Of a DNA stretch of 64,000 nucleotides, positions 18,220 to 26,826 are shown one piece after another. The stretch spans positions 124,001 to 188,000 of the forward strand of contig QHWB01000039.1 in the NCBI GenBank assembly GCA_003222395.1. Direction: 5' to 3'. Numbering within the stretch: the first letter of the stretch is position 1; each line of letters opens with the position of its first letter. Below the pieces are notes generated by a model. The model had not been told where the DNA came from and searched no databases. It was given only the letters and a program-made list of their open reading frames with translations. The stretch is from Acidobacteriota bacterium (lineage in GTDB: Bacteria > Acidobacteriota > Vicinamibacteria > Vicinamibacterales > CAVVIG01). A program made the position numbers and the translations under genes.

Positions 18220-19059
18220 TTACGGGGTGAGAAATCGATCGGGGTTTTGGCGGGGAGTACGCGGATTTCGGTCCCGAAGCCACGTTCCGTCGTAGAGGAC
18301 TTCCGCCCAGCCGGTCAAGTAGACACTGTCGTCTCGCCATTCCACTCGCTGCTCGCCGCCCGGCGCGATGACGATCGCGTCGCGCGCCGCGCCGCCAAAC
18401 GCCGCGGCAGCGATGAGCGACGCGCACGATCCGGTGCCGGACGAGGTCGTCGGGCCGACGCCGCGCTCCCAGATCAGGATCCGCACGCGGTCAGGCGCTT
18501 CGACCTGGACGAACTCGACGTTGGTGCCTTCCGGAAACATCGCGTGACGCTCGAGCGCCGGGCCAAGGCGTCGGAACCGCTCGAGGTCGGGCAGCGGCCC
18601 GAGCACGATGCACTGAGGGTTGCCGATGTTGAGCACTGTCAGCTGCAGCGATTCGCCGCCGGCCGACGCATCGATCTGTCGCAGATCGCGCGGCAGGCCC
18701 ATCGCGGCGCGAAACGTCTGACGCGCGCCGTGGCGGCCGATTCGAGTCAACCGCTTGTCGCCCGCATCGGTGCGCACGGTCACCTCGCGCCAATCGCCCG
18801 CATCATCGTCGCGCAGCAGGATTGCCGCGAGGCCGCGGACGCCGTTACCCGACACCTCCGATGGACTGCCGTCCGCGTTCAGCAGCCGCATCGATGCGCC
18901 GCCGTCGACTGCCTCGTACGCGATGAGGCCGTCGGCTCCCGCTCCCGTATGGCGTTCGCACAATTCGCGGGCGAGCGCATCGAGCGCGACACCCGTCACG
19001 TCGCGCTTCAGCACGTACAGGAAATCGTTGCCGTACGCGTGCGCCTTGGTGAACGTCAA
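18220..19059 (-). CDS. DapF-like diaminopimelate epimerase homologue lacking both catalytic cysteines
   Basis: The 279-residue protein has the DapF fold signatures: KAHAYGNDFLYV, RLLNADGSPSEVSGNGVRG and GVGPTTSSGTGSCASLIAAA. In true DapF these motifs contain CGNG and CGTG, whose two Cys are the acid/base pair. Here both are Ser (Ser70 and Ser207), the second RC of GNGxRC is RG, and GNPH is GNPQ. The enzyme may therefore not epimerise LL-diaminopimelate by the known mechanism. It might be a DapF paralogue with another activity, such as an isomerase of the PhzF/proline racemase superfamily. A second, canonical dapF elsewhere would support that. It lies 7 nt after the methyltransferase gene. Confidence 0.85.
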   Translation of the reverse strand: MTFTKAHAYGNDFLYVLKRDVTGVALDALARELCERHTGAGADGLIAYEAVDGGASMRLLNADGSPSEVSGNGVRGLAAILLRDDDAGDWREVTVRTDAGDKRLTRIGRHGARQTFRAAMGLPRDLRQIDASAGGESLQLTVLNIGNPQCIVLGPLPDLERFRRLGPALERHAMFPEGTNVEFVQVEAPDRVRILIWERGVGPTTSSGTGSCASLIAAAAFGGAARDAIVIAPGGEQRVEWRDDSVYLTGWAEVLYDGTWLRDRNPRTPRQNPDRFLTP

Positions 19060-19066
19060 CGTCTTT

Positions 19067-19834
19067 CTATTTCCTACAGAACGCCAGCAGATGCCAGCCG
19101 AATCGGCGAACGAGCGATCGCGGCAGCGCGTTGAACGTGCCGACGAACAGCCCGTTGTAGACCGCGCCCTTCCAGCCGCCGTGCAGGCGCGATTTCACGG
19201 GAAAGCGCTCGGGAACGATGCGGACCTCCCGGAACCCCGAGAGCAGCCGCCGGAATTCGCCGATGCTGAACTTCAGCAGCACCGGCGCATCGTCGTGCTC
19301 GAGGCCGACGTTCATCAGCTTCGACAGCGCGTTCAGCCACGACACGCGGTTGTAGACCTGAAAGATCGCCTCGCCGCCCGGCTTCAGCACCCGCCGGCAC
19401 TGGTCGACGAGCCGCTGCGTATTCGCCGTGTACTGGACAACCCCGTGGGCGTACACCAGGTCAAAGCTGTTGTCGACGAACGGCAGCTGCTCGCCGTCGG
19501 CGACCTCGAAACGGCCGTGCAGCCCCTGTTGTTCGAAATTGGCACGGGCCAGGGCGATGGCCGACGCGGCGAGGTCGACGCCGGTCACCTCGGCGCCGCC
19601 CTTCGCGAATCGCGCGAGGTCGACGCCGGCGCCGCAGCCGACCTCGAGAACCGTCCGGCCGCGCGGGCCGTCAAAAGGCACGAGCCGGAACAGGTGGTGG
19701 AGCTTCTCGAAATGATACCGATCGAGGTCGTCGAAGAAGCCGCGCGAACCGACCGGATGCGTCGTGATGTCGAGATCGTGGATATGTCGCTCCCAGTACT
19801 CGCGGACCTCCGCGGTCGTCGCCACGCAAATCAC
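19067..19834 (-). CDS. Class I SAM-dependent methyltransferase
   Basis: The 255-residue protein has the Rossmann motif I TVLEVGCGAGVDLARFA, acidic residue in VTGVDLA, and the later NSFDLVYAHGVVQYT and LKPGGEAIFQVYN segments typical of UbiE/Methyltransf_11-like enzymes. It should transfer a methyl group from SAM to a small molecule or lipid; the target is not readable. It precedes the dapF-like gene by 7 nt on the same strand. Its start is opposite glpD, with the intervening gap filled by inverted heptamer arrays. Confidence 0.85.
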   Translation of the reverse strand: MICVATTAEVREYWERHIHDLDITTHPVGSRGFFDDLDRYHFEKLHHLFRLVPFDGPRGRTVLEVGCGAGVDLARFAKGGAEVTGVDLAASAIALARANFEQQGLHGRFEVADGEQLPFVDNSFDLVYAHGVVQYTANTQRLVDQCRRVLKPGGEAIFQVYNRVSWLNALSKLMNVGLEHDDAPVLLKFSIGEFRRLLSGFREVRIVPERFPVKSRLHGGWKGAVYNGLFVGTFNALPRSLVRRFGWHLLAFCRK

Positions 19835-19848
19835 TATAACAGTGCTTT

Positions 19849-19990
19849 TCAGCTTTCAGCTGTCAGCTATCAGCTATCAGCTGTCACCTTTCACCTATCG
19901 GCTTCTCAGCTATCGGCTCTCGGCTGCTTCGTTGACAACCGAGAGCTGACAGCTGACAGCTGATAGCTGATAGCTGATAGCTGATAGCTG
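19849..19990. repeat. Inverted heptamer arrays between divergent genes
   Basis: The left part is AGCTGTCAGCTATC-type units, the right part GACAGCT and GATAGCT units, with a degenerate middle. The whole could fold as a long hairpin. It occupies nearly all of the divergent promoter region between the methyltransferase (start 19834) and glpD (start 20001). Confidence 0.88.
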
Positions 19991-20000
19991 ATCGATTACG

Positions 20001-21665
20001 ATGTCTGCGATGATCCGTGATATCGATCGTCTTTCTTCCGACACCTTCGACGTACTCGTCGTCGGCGGCGGCGTCTATGGCCTCGCGGTCGCGTACGATG
20101 CGGCGCAGCGCGGCTTGTCGGTCGCGCTCATCGAACGCGACGATTTCGGCAGCGGAGCTTCTTTTAATCATCACCGGATAATTCACGGCGGCCTCCGATA
20201 CCTCCAGCATTTCGACATCGGCCGGGCGCGCGAATCGGTCCGCGAGCGGCGCGCGATCGCGCGGATCGCGCCGCACACCGTGCGGCCGCTTTCCTTCGCC
20301 GTCCCGCTCTATCGATCCCTCGTTCGCGGAAAGCTGGCGATGCACGCCGGCTTCCTGCTCGATCGCTTCGTCTCGGCCGGACGCAACCGCGGCGTGCCGG
20401 CGTCGCACCGGCTGCCCGCGGGTCGCGTCGTGTCGCGCGGCACGGCCATTCAACGCTATCCCGGCCTGCGGCGTCAGGGACTGACGGGCGCGGCGGTGTT
20501 CTACGACTACGTTACGCTCGAGCCCGATCGGCTGACGTTTGCGTTCGCGATTGCATCCGTCGAGCATGGGGCGTCGATCGCGAACCACGTCGATGCGCTC
20601 GAGCCGATCGTCGAGAGCCGCCGCGTGGCCGGCGTCCGCGCGCGCGATCTCCTCGACGGCCGCCACTTCGACATCGCCGCGCGCGTCACCGTCAACGCGA
20701 CCGGATCGCACGTCGATCGGCTGCTTAAGCCGCTCGGCATCACCAGCGGCATCCCGATGTTCAAAGTCATGAACCTCGTGACGAGCCGAGACGCCGGCGA
20801 CGAAGCATTGGCCGGACGCTCTCTGTTGGGACGCAACCTCTTCCTCGTCCCGTGGCGCGAGCGCGCGCTCTTCGGGACGTGGGAATCGCAGACGACCTGC
20901 GATCCGTGCGACGCGAACGTCGACGAACGGGATGTCGCCTCATTCGTGACCGAGTTGAACCAGGCGTTTCCGTCCCTCGATCTCACGCTCAAGGACGTGA
21001 CGCTCGTCCATCGCGGCGTCGTGCCGGCGGCGGTCGGCCGCGGCAGAGTCTCGCTCGAAGGACGCGATCTCGTTCGCGATCACGCGAGCCAGGGCATCGA
21101 AGGGCTGGTAAGCGTCGTCGGCACGAAATATACGACGGCACGAGCGGTCGCCGAGCGGGTCACTGATGTCCTGCTCACGAAGATCGGGTGTGCGTCAACG
21201 GCCTGCCGCACGGCGTCGGTCGCGCTGCCGGGCGGAAGCCTGCGTGACGTCGGCCTCGCCGTCGCCGATGCCCGGCGCGACCACGACGCCGGGCTTCCCA
21301 GCGATACGATTCCGCATCTCATCGCCGCCTACGGATCGCGCTATCGCGACCTGCTCGGTATTGCGGATCGTCCCGAATGGCGGAAGCGGATCGCGAAGGA
21401 TTCTCCGGTCATTGGCGCCGAGCTCGTGTGGGCCGTGCGAAAGGAAATGGCGATCACCCTGGCGGATGCCGTCATCCGCCGCACGCCGCTCGGCGCGCTC
21501 GGATATCCCGGAGACGACGCGCTGGAACGCGCCGCAGCCGTCGTCGGCGCGGAGCTGAAGTGGTCCGAGGCGCGCCGCCGCGAGGAGATCGCATCGGTCG
21601 CGGCGTTCTATCGCGGGCCGGAAAGGCCCGCGCCACAGCCGGAAAGGCCCACGCCACAGGTGTAA
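20001..21665 (+). CDS. glpD: FAD-dependent glycerol-3-phosphate dehydrogenase
   Basis: The 554-residue GlpD-type enzyme starts with the dinucleotide-binding motif VLVVGGGVYGLAVAYDAAQR, followed by IERDDFGSGAS and IHGGLRYLQ, and has VVGTKYTTARAVAE near residue 370. It oxidises glycerol-3-phosphate to dihydroxyacetone phosphate and feeds electrons to the quinone pool at the inner membrane. The C-terminal tail [18 protein letters not shown] is a translation of the family A repeat, so the native C-terminus was probably shorter. The first ATG at 20001 is used; a second ATG three codons on is possible. The upstream region is only repeat sequence. Confidence 0.92.
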   Translation: MSAMIRDIDRLSSDTFDVLVVGGGVYGLAVAYDAAQRGLSVALIERDDFGSGASFNHHRIIHGGLRYLQHFDIGRARESVRERRAIARIAPHTVRPLSFAVPLYRSLVRGKLAMHAGFLLDRFVSAGRNRGVPASHRLPAGRVVSRGTAIQRYPGLRRQGLTGAAVFYDYVTLEPDRLTFAFAIASVEHGASIANHVDALEPIVESRRVAGVRARDLLDGRHFDIAARVTVNATGSHVDRLLKPLGITSGIPMFKVMNLVTSRDAGDEALAGRSLLGRNLFLVPWRERALFGTWESQTTCDPCDANVDERDVASFVTELNQAFPSLDLTLKDVTLVHRGVVPAAVGRGRVSLEGRDLVRDHASQGIEGLVSVVGTKYTTARAVAERVTDVLLTKIGCASTACRTASVALPGGSLRDVGLAVADARRDHDAGLPSDTIPHLIAAYGSRYRDLLGIADRPEWRKRIAKDSPVIGAELVWAVRKEMAITLADAVIRRTPLGALGYPGDDALERAAAVVGAELKWSEARRREEIASVAAFYRGPERPAPQPERPTPQV

Positions 21666-21709
21666 GAACGGCAGTAACCGCGCTGTGGGGCGGCCCTTTC
21701 AGGGCCGCC
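21611..21709. repeat. Two-hairpin palindromic repeat (family A), overlapping the glpD 3' end
   Basis: The left half TCGCGGGCCGGAAAGGCCCG then CGCCAC is followed by a second partial hairpin (CCGGAAAGGCC). The right half is TGTGGGGCGGCCCTTTCAGG then GCCGCC. The glpD stop lies in the gap between halves. It is the same structure as in rnpB. Confidence 0.8.
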
Positions 21710-21713
21710 GATC

Positions 21714-22562
21714 TTAAGGCAGTGTGAACGCGTTGAACACATAGGTGAATCCGACGGTGAACCCGATCGTCGGATCGATCGTCGTCAGCCCGAGGAACAC
21801 GGCGGCGTCGAATCGGACCGGGCCCTGCGTGTATCGTCCCCCCAGCTTCAACAATCCGCGGCTCTCGGTGCCGGGAAACGGATCGCCCTCGCGCACCGAC
21901 AGCCGCCCGTTCAGTTCGCCGACCACTTCGGTGTGCTGCGTCATCGCGCGGGCGAAGGACAAGCCGTAGGTCAGCACGTCGTTTTGCCGATTGCCGTTGG
22001 TCGGGTCCGCAAGGATACCGACGCCGATGTTGGCGACGACCCGAATCGACTCGACCGTCTTCGCGCCGAGCAGCGAGGCGAAGAAATCGGTGCTATCGAG
22101 CCCGAGGCCGCTTTCGTTCGTCGCATTCGGGAGCTTCGTCGCGAAGCGGACGCCGATTGCCGGACGCCCGGTCGACTCCGACAGCAGCCGGATCTTCGTC
22201 GCGATGATCGTGTCTTCGAATGAATGCGTGCTGTCGCCGGTGACGGTGAGCAGCGACGCAAGCGGCGCGCCCGGGTTGCGGCTGGTGATGCTCAACGAGT
22301 CGTACAGCCCGCCGTCGATCTGCAGCTCCGCGATCGAGCTGATTCCGACGCTGACGCCAATCGTCGGCACACGCCACAAATTGCCCTTCAGCCCCGACAC
22401 GGGATAGCTCACGTCGTGCGCCGCGTCGACGCCGCCTTCGATGAGCAGCCGTCCTGCGCCGATGGTTTCAGGATCTTCGGTCGCCAGAGGCCGCTGCTGC
22501 GCCAGGACCGGTGAGACCACTGCAAGCCAGCAGACCGCAGCAAGCACGAAGCGAGGCGTCAT
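21714..22562 (-). CDS. Putative outer-membrane beta-barrel protein
   Basis: A 282-residue protein with a Sec signal peptide (MTPRFVLAAVCWLAVVSPVL, cleavage after AQ) followed by TEDPETIGAGRLLIEGG and alternating hydrophobic strands to the end. This pattern is seen in the Phenol_MetA_deg/COG4313-like barrel family, sometimes annotated as transporters. It probably resides in the outer membrane; the transported compound, if any, is unknown. Its ATG overlaps the dtd stop (TGATGA), so it is the third gene of the ttcA-dtd transcript, an unexpected partner for two tRNA-quality genes. Confidence 0.68.
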   Translation of the reverse strand: MTPRFVLAAVCWLAVVSPVLAQQRPLATEDPETIGAGRLLIEGGVDAAHDVSYPVSGLKGNLWRVPTIGVSVGISSIAELQIDGGLYDSLSITSRNPGAPLASLLTVTGDSTHSFEDTIIATKIRLLSESTGRPAIGVRFATKLPNATNESGLGLDSTDFFASLLGAKTVESIRVVANIGVGILADPTNGNRQNDVLTYGLSFARAMTQHTEVVGELNGRLSVREGDPFPGTESRGLLKLGGRYTQGPVRFDAAVFLGLTTIDPTIGFTVGFTYVFNAFTLP

Positions 22563-23020
22563 CAGAATCGTCTCCTGCTGTCGAGCAGCAGCGTCACCGG
22601 ACCGTCGTTGACCAGCGACACCTGCATCATCGCCTGGAATTCGCCGGTCGCGACCGTGAGGCCGGTCGCCTCCAGCTCGCGGACGACGTTTTCGTACAGC
22701 GGCTTCGCGACGTGCGGCGCGGCGGCTCCATCGAACGACGGGCGGCGTCCCTTGCGGCAGTCGCCGGCGAGCGTGAACTGCGAGACGACGAGCACGGCGC
22801 CGGCCACGTCCTGAACCGACCGATTGAGGTGGCGCGCGGGATCCGAAGGATCGTCGAAGATGCGCAGATCGCGAATCTTTCCCGCGATGTACTGCGCGTC
22901 GGCTGGGCCGTCGCCCTGCTCCACGCCGACCAGCGCCAGCACGCCGCGGGCGATCTGGCCGACGGTGCGATCGTCGACCGTGACGGCGGCCGACGACACG
23001 CGCTGCACGACGGCTCTCAT
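22562..23020 (-). CDS. dtd: D-aminoacyl-tRNA deacylase
   Basis: A 152-residue Dtd protein, full length, starting MRAVVQRVSSAAVTVDDRTV. It has both signatures: SQFTLAGDCRKGRRPSF (usually SQFTLYGDTRKG) and NDGPVTLLLDS (the cross-subunit Gly-cisPro motif). It hydrolyses D-amino acids, and glycine from tRNA-Ala, off tRNA. I use the ATG at 23020 because it begins at the conserved N-terminus; the longer open frame is antisense-like. The start overlaps the ttcA stop by 4 nt, and the stop overlaps the barrel gene's start. Confidence 0.94.
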   Translation of the reverse strand: MRAVVQRVSSAAVTVDDRTVGQIARGVLALVGVEQGDGPADAQYIAGKIRDLRIFDDPSDPARHLNRSVQDVAGAVLVVSQFTLAGDCRKGRRPSFDGAAAPHVAKPLYENVVRELEATGLTVATGEFQAMMQVSLVNDGPVTLLLDSRRRF

Positions 23021-23850
23021 GCCGGAGGAAAACTGACGTGGCGTGCGACGGGAGCCGGACCGATGCGCCGCCGCAGCTCGCCCGGCGGATTCAGCCGCGT
23101 GTCGAGGAGATGCCGCGGCGCGACGTTTGCCAGCGCCCTGAGCATCGATTGTTTGACGCCGGGGTGCTCGCGCTCGAGCTCCATCAGCAGACGCTTCGTT
23201 CGCTGGCGCTGCAGGCTCAAATCGCCGCACGCCGGGCAGCAGCAGCCGATGATCGGCAGCCCGCTCTCCTTCGTGTACGCGCGCGCCTCGTCTTCGCCCG
23301 CATAAACGAGCGGTCGAATCACCACGTGTTCGCCGTCGTCTGAGACTAGCCTCGGCGGCATCGCCTTCAGCGAGCCGGCGAAGAACAGGTTCAGCAGCAA
23401 AGTCTCGATGAAGTCGTCGGCATGATGGCCGAGCGCGATCTTCGTCGCGCCGATCTCCTTCGCGATCCGATACAACACGCCGCGCCTCAGCCTCGCGCAC
23501 AACGAGCACGGCGTGGCGCCATCGTCGAGGATGTCGTCGATCGCCTCGCCGATGCCGGTGTGCTCGATGCGATATTCCCAGCCGCGCGACTCACACGTCC
23601 GCGCGATCAGGTCGTGCTTGTACTCCTTGTAGCCGGAATCGACGTTGACCGCGACGAGCGTGAACGCGATCGGCGCGCGCTGGCGGAGCACGTCGAGGAT
23701 CTGGAGCAGCGCCCAGCTGTCCTTGCCCCCCGAGAGACCGACCATGACGCGATCGCCGTCCTCGATCATCTGGTAATCGACAATCGCCTTCGTCGCCTTT
23801 TTCGCGAGACGCGATTCGAGTTCGCTCTTGTATCCCATTCGTTTATCCAT
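23017..23850 (-). CDS. ttcA: TtcA-type tRNA 2-thiolation enzyme
   Basis: The 277-residue ATP-pyrophosphatase has the PP-loop VMVGLSGGKDSWALLQIL and the CSLC and C-C-C-P-A-C cysteines of TtcA (TPCSLCARLRRG and GCCCPACGDLS), which hold an iron-sulfur cluster. It should thiolate cytidine 32 of tRNA. LGHHADDFIETLLLNLFF is a further family signature. The first ATG (23850) directly abuts the 37-bp repeat array; MGYKSELE at 23838 is the alternative start. The array therefore separates the gene from any upstream promoter. Confidence 0.92.
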   Translation of the reverse strand: MDKRMGYKSELESRLAKKATKAIVDYQMIEDGDRVMVGLSGGKDSWALLQILDVLRQRAPIAFTLVAVNVDSGYKEYKHDLIARTCESRGWEYRIEHTGIGEAIDDILDDGATPCSLCARLRRGVLYRIAKEIGATKIALGHHADDFIETLLLNLFFAGSLKAMPPRLVSDDGEHVVIRPLVYAGEDEARAYTKESGLPIIGCCCPACGDLSLQRQRTKRLLMELEREHPGVKQSMLRALANVAPRHLLDTRLNPPGELRRRIGPAPVARHVSFPPA

Positions 23851-24300
23851 GCTCGCCTGAAAGGCTCGCGCTACCGTGTCCCCCGTCGCTCGCCTGAAAG
23901 GCTCGCGCTACCGTGTCCCTCGTCGCTCGCCTGAAAGGCTCGCGCTACCGTGTCCCCCGTCGCTCGCCTGAAAGGCTCGCGCTACCGTGTCCCCCGTCGC
24001 TCGCCTGAAAGGCTCGCGCTACCGTGTCCCTCGTCGCTCGCCTGAAAGGCTCGCGCTACCGTGTCCCCCGTCGCTCGCCTGAAAGGTTCGCGCTACCGTG
24101 TCCCCCGTCGCTCGCCTGAAAGGCTCGCGCTACCGTGTCCCTCGTCGCTCGCCTAAAAGGCTCGCGCTACCGTGTCCCTCGTCGCGGCGGCGTGTCCCTC
24201 GTCGCGGCGGCGTGTCGGATTCCCGCGACGATCGGTAGCGCGAGCCTTTGAGGCGAGCGAATTCCAGCAGCGAGCCTTTCGGCCGAGCGCCGAATTCGCG
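23851..24300. repeat. 37-bp tandem array of a palindromic repeat (family B), about nine units, plus degenerate ends
   Basis: GCTCGCCTGAAAGGCTCGCG followed by CTACCGTGTCCCYCGTC repeats with exact 37-nt spacing at 23851, 23888, 23925, 23962, 23999, 24036, 24073, 24110 and 24147. Each unit holds the palindrome GCTCGCC/GGCTCGC-like stem. Units differ mostly at one C/T. After 24183 come two copies of a 19-bp sub-unit (GTGTCCCTCGTCGCGGCGGC) and then inverted copies (GTAGCGCGAGCCTTTGAGGC). There are no variable spacers, so it is not CRISPR. Confidence 0.95.
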
Positions 24301-24301
24301 T

Positions 24302-24544
24302 TCACCCACCCGCAATCCGCGGCACCAGATGGACGTCGCTGTCGGCCCGCAGCGGCTGATATCCCGGATCCTGATAGATCTCGCCGTCGATCGCGACCGC
24401 CATCCCGTCGAGATGATCGCCGAGCTGCGGAAACCGATGACGCAGCTCCGCGATGAGGTCCGGCACGCGCGCCGCGTCGATGTCGATCGTGTCGACGCCG
24501 CCGGTGAACGCCGTCAGGCCGCTCGGAAGGTGGACCGTCGCCAC
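24302..24544 (-). CDS. MoaD/ThiS-like small sulfur-carrier (ubiquitin-fold) protein
   Basis: An 80-residue beta-grasp protein, MATVHLPSGLTAFTGGVDTI to VHLVPRIAGG. It ends in Gly-Gly, the residue pair that is adenylated and thiocarboxylated in MoaD and ThiS, and has the family's IYQDPGYQPLRADSDVHLVP segment. It likely donates sulfur in molybdopterin or another sulfur-transfer pathway. It lies 6 nt downstream of the molybdenum-hydroxylase large subunit on the same strand, which supports a link with molybdenum cofactor, but activating partners (MoeB/ThiF) are not in the window. Confidence 0.8.
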   Translation of the reverse strand: MATVHLPSGLTAFTGGVDTIDIDAARVPDLIAELRHRFPQLGDHLDGMAVAIDGEIYQDPGYQPLRADSDVHLVPRIAGG

Positions 24545-24550
24545 CGTTCT

Positions 24551-26826
24551 TCACGCGTCAACGGGGACGGGCGCCGCCGATTCGATCGCGGCGAGCACGC
24601 GCGGCGGCGACAGCGGCAGCTCGGTGAAGCGGACGCCCGTCGCGTCGCGCATCGCGTTGGCGACCGCCGCGAGCGGCGGAACGATCGGCACTTCGCCGAC
24701 GCCGCGCACGCCGTAGGGATGCAGCGGGTTTGCGACCTCGATCATCACCGTCTCGATCATCGGAAGGTCGGAGGCGACCGGCATGCGGTAGTCGAGGAAT
24801 CCGGCGTTCTCCATCACGCCGTCGCTGTTGTAGATGTACTCCTCGTTCAGCGCCCAGCCGACGCCCTGCGCCACGCCACCCTGCATCTGACCCTCGACGA
24901 AGCTCGGATGCACCGCTTTGCCCACGTCCTGGAAGGCTGTATAGCGAACGACCCGGCTCTGCCCCGTCTCCGGATCCACCTCGAGGTCGCAGATGTGCGC
25001 CCCGAACGCCGGTCCTGCCATCGGCGCGTACAACGACGCGCGGCCGACGATCGGACCGCCAGTGTGGGTCATTTTCGCCGCAATTTCCGCGACGGTCAGC
25101 GGCTCGGCCTTCTCCGTCCCCGGCGGCGGAATCGCGCGACCGTCCTGCCATGTCACGGCGTCCGGCGCCACGTTCCACATCTTCGCCGCGCGCGCCTTCA
25201 GCTGATCCCGAGCGTCCTCGGCCGCGCGTATCACGGCCATGCCCGTCGCATAGCAGACGCGGCTGCCGCCGGTGACGTCGGTGAAGCCGCTGCCGTCGGT
25301 GTCGCCGACGCTTGGTCGGACGCGCTCGACCGGATCGCGAGCTCTTCGGCCACCATGAGCGCCTGCGCCACACGCGTTCCGCCGATGTCCGGATTTCCGG
25401 TCACGACCGCGGCGCTGCCGTCGGCGTTGAGCGTGACGGTGGCACTCGAGTTCATGCCGGCGTTGAACCAGAACCCGACCGCGAAGCCGCGACCCTGGTT
25501 CGGCCCGAGCGGCGCCGTCCAGTGAGGATGGCGCCTCGCCGTCTCGAGCAGCGGCTCGAGCCCGATTGGCCCGTACTTCGGTCCATAAGGCGCCTGATCG
25601 CCTTCCCTGTTGGCGTTCTTCAAACGAAGATCGATGGGATCGACTTTCAGCTCGCGCGCGATGTCGTCAACGGCCGATTCCACGGCGAAGGCCGCCATCG
25701 GCGATCCCGGCGCGCGATACGCGGCCACCTTGGGCTTGTTGACGACCACGTCGTACGCTTCGATGAAGAAGTTCGGAATCTTGTACGCGGCGATCGCGCA
25801 CATCGCTCCGGCGCCGACCGGCGATCCGCGATACGCGCCGGCCTCGTACCACAACGACGCCCGCGCCGCGACCAGCCTACCGTCTCGCCTCGCTCCGAGC
25901 TTCACGCGAATCTTCGAGCCCGACGTCGGTCCTGTCGCGCGAAAGACTTCGTCGCGGCTCATGACCATCTTCACCGGCCGCTGCGCCTTGCGCGAGAGCA
26001 CGATTGCGAGCGGCTCCAGATAGACGACGATCTTCCCGCCGAAGCCGCCGCCGATTTCGCTCGGGATCACCTTGACGTGCGCCGGGTCGAGCCCGACGAT
26101 CGCCGCAGAGGCATCGCGCACGACGAACGGACCCTGCGTCGTGCACCACACGACGGCGCGCCCGTCTTCGCCGCATCGGGCGATGCACGCGTGCGGCTCG
26201 ATGTATCCCTGATGGACCATCGCCGTGCGGAATTCGCGTTCGACGATGACGTCCGCCTCGGCGAAGCCGGCGTCGACGTCGCCGCGCTTGAGCTCGAGGC
26301 GCGAGGCGACGTTGGTCGGTCCGGTTGCTCCCTCCGGCGCGCCCTTCGTTTTGAGGGTCGGATGAAGGATCGGCGCGTCGGGCGCAATCGCGCGGTCGAT
26401 GTCGGTGACCGGTTCGAGCGGCTCATAGACGACCTTGATCTTCTCCGCCGCCTCCTTCGCGATGTCGAATGTTGTCGCGGCGACGGCTGCAACAGCGTGG
26501 CCGTGATACAGCACTTTGGTCCTGGCGATCATGCTCTCGCTGATGTCGCGCAGATCGATCGCGGCCTCGCCCAGCGCCAGCGCCGCAGTCGTTTCGGGAA
26601 AATCGCTGCCCGTGACGACCGCTCTCACACCCGGCGTTCGTTCGGCCGCGCTCGTGTCGATCGACACGATGCGGGCGTGGGCGTGCGGACTGCGCAGGAC
26701 CGCGCCGTGCAGCATGCCGGGCCAGGCCGCGTCGGCGCCGTAACTCGCCCGGCCGGTCACCTTGTCGACGCCGTCGTGGCGGATCGGACGCGTGCCAACG
26801 TATTTGAACTCGCGCGGAATGCTCAT
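24551..26826 (-). pseudogene. Molybdopterin-binding subunit of a xanthine dehydrogenase-type enzyme, interrupted by a frameshift
   Basis: Starting MSIPREFKYVGTRPIRHDGV, the frame carries GGGFGGK and the active-site loop AYRAPGSPMAAFAVES of aldehyde oxidase/xanthine dehydrogenase large subunits (not the AYRCSFR of CO dehydrogenase). After MVAEELAI near 25333 the frame fails, while the expected PVERVRPSVGDTDGSGFTDV and TGGSRV continue in another frame. One missing base there explains it. The downstream part ends with YGVRGVGEVPIVPPLAA, holding the catalytic Glu, so all functional motifs are present across the two frames. Restored length is about 758 residues. Either a recent pseudogene or a sequencing error. 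Its ATG overlaps the 2Fe-2S subunit stop. Confidence 0.85.

Noticed and set aside
23851-24183. CRISPR array
   Set aside because: Units of 37 bp are continuous and nearly identical. There are no unique spacers between repeats and no cas genes nearby.
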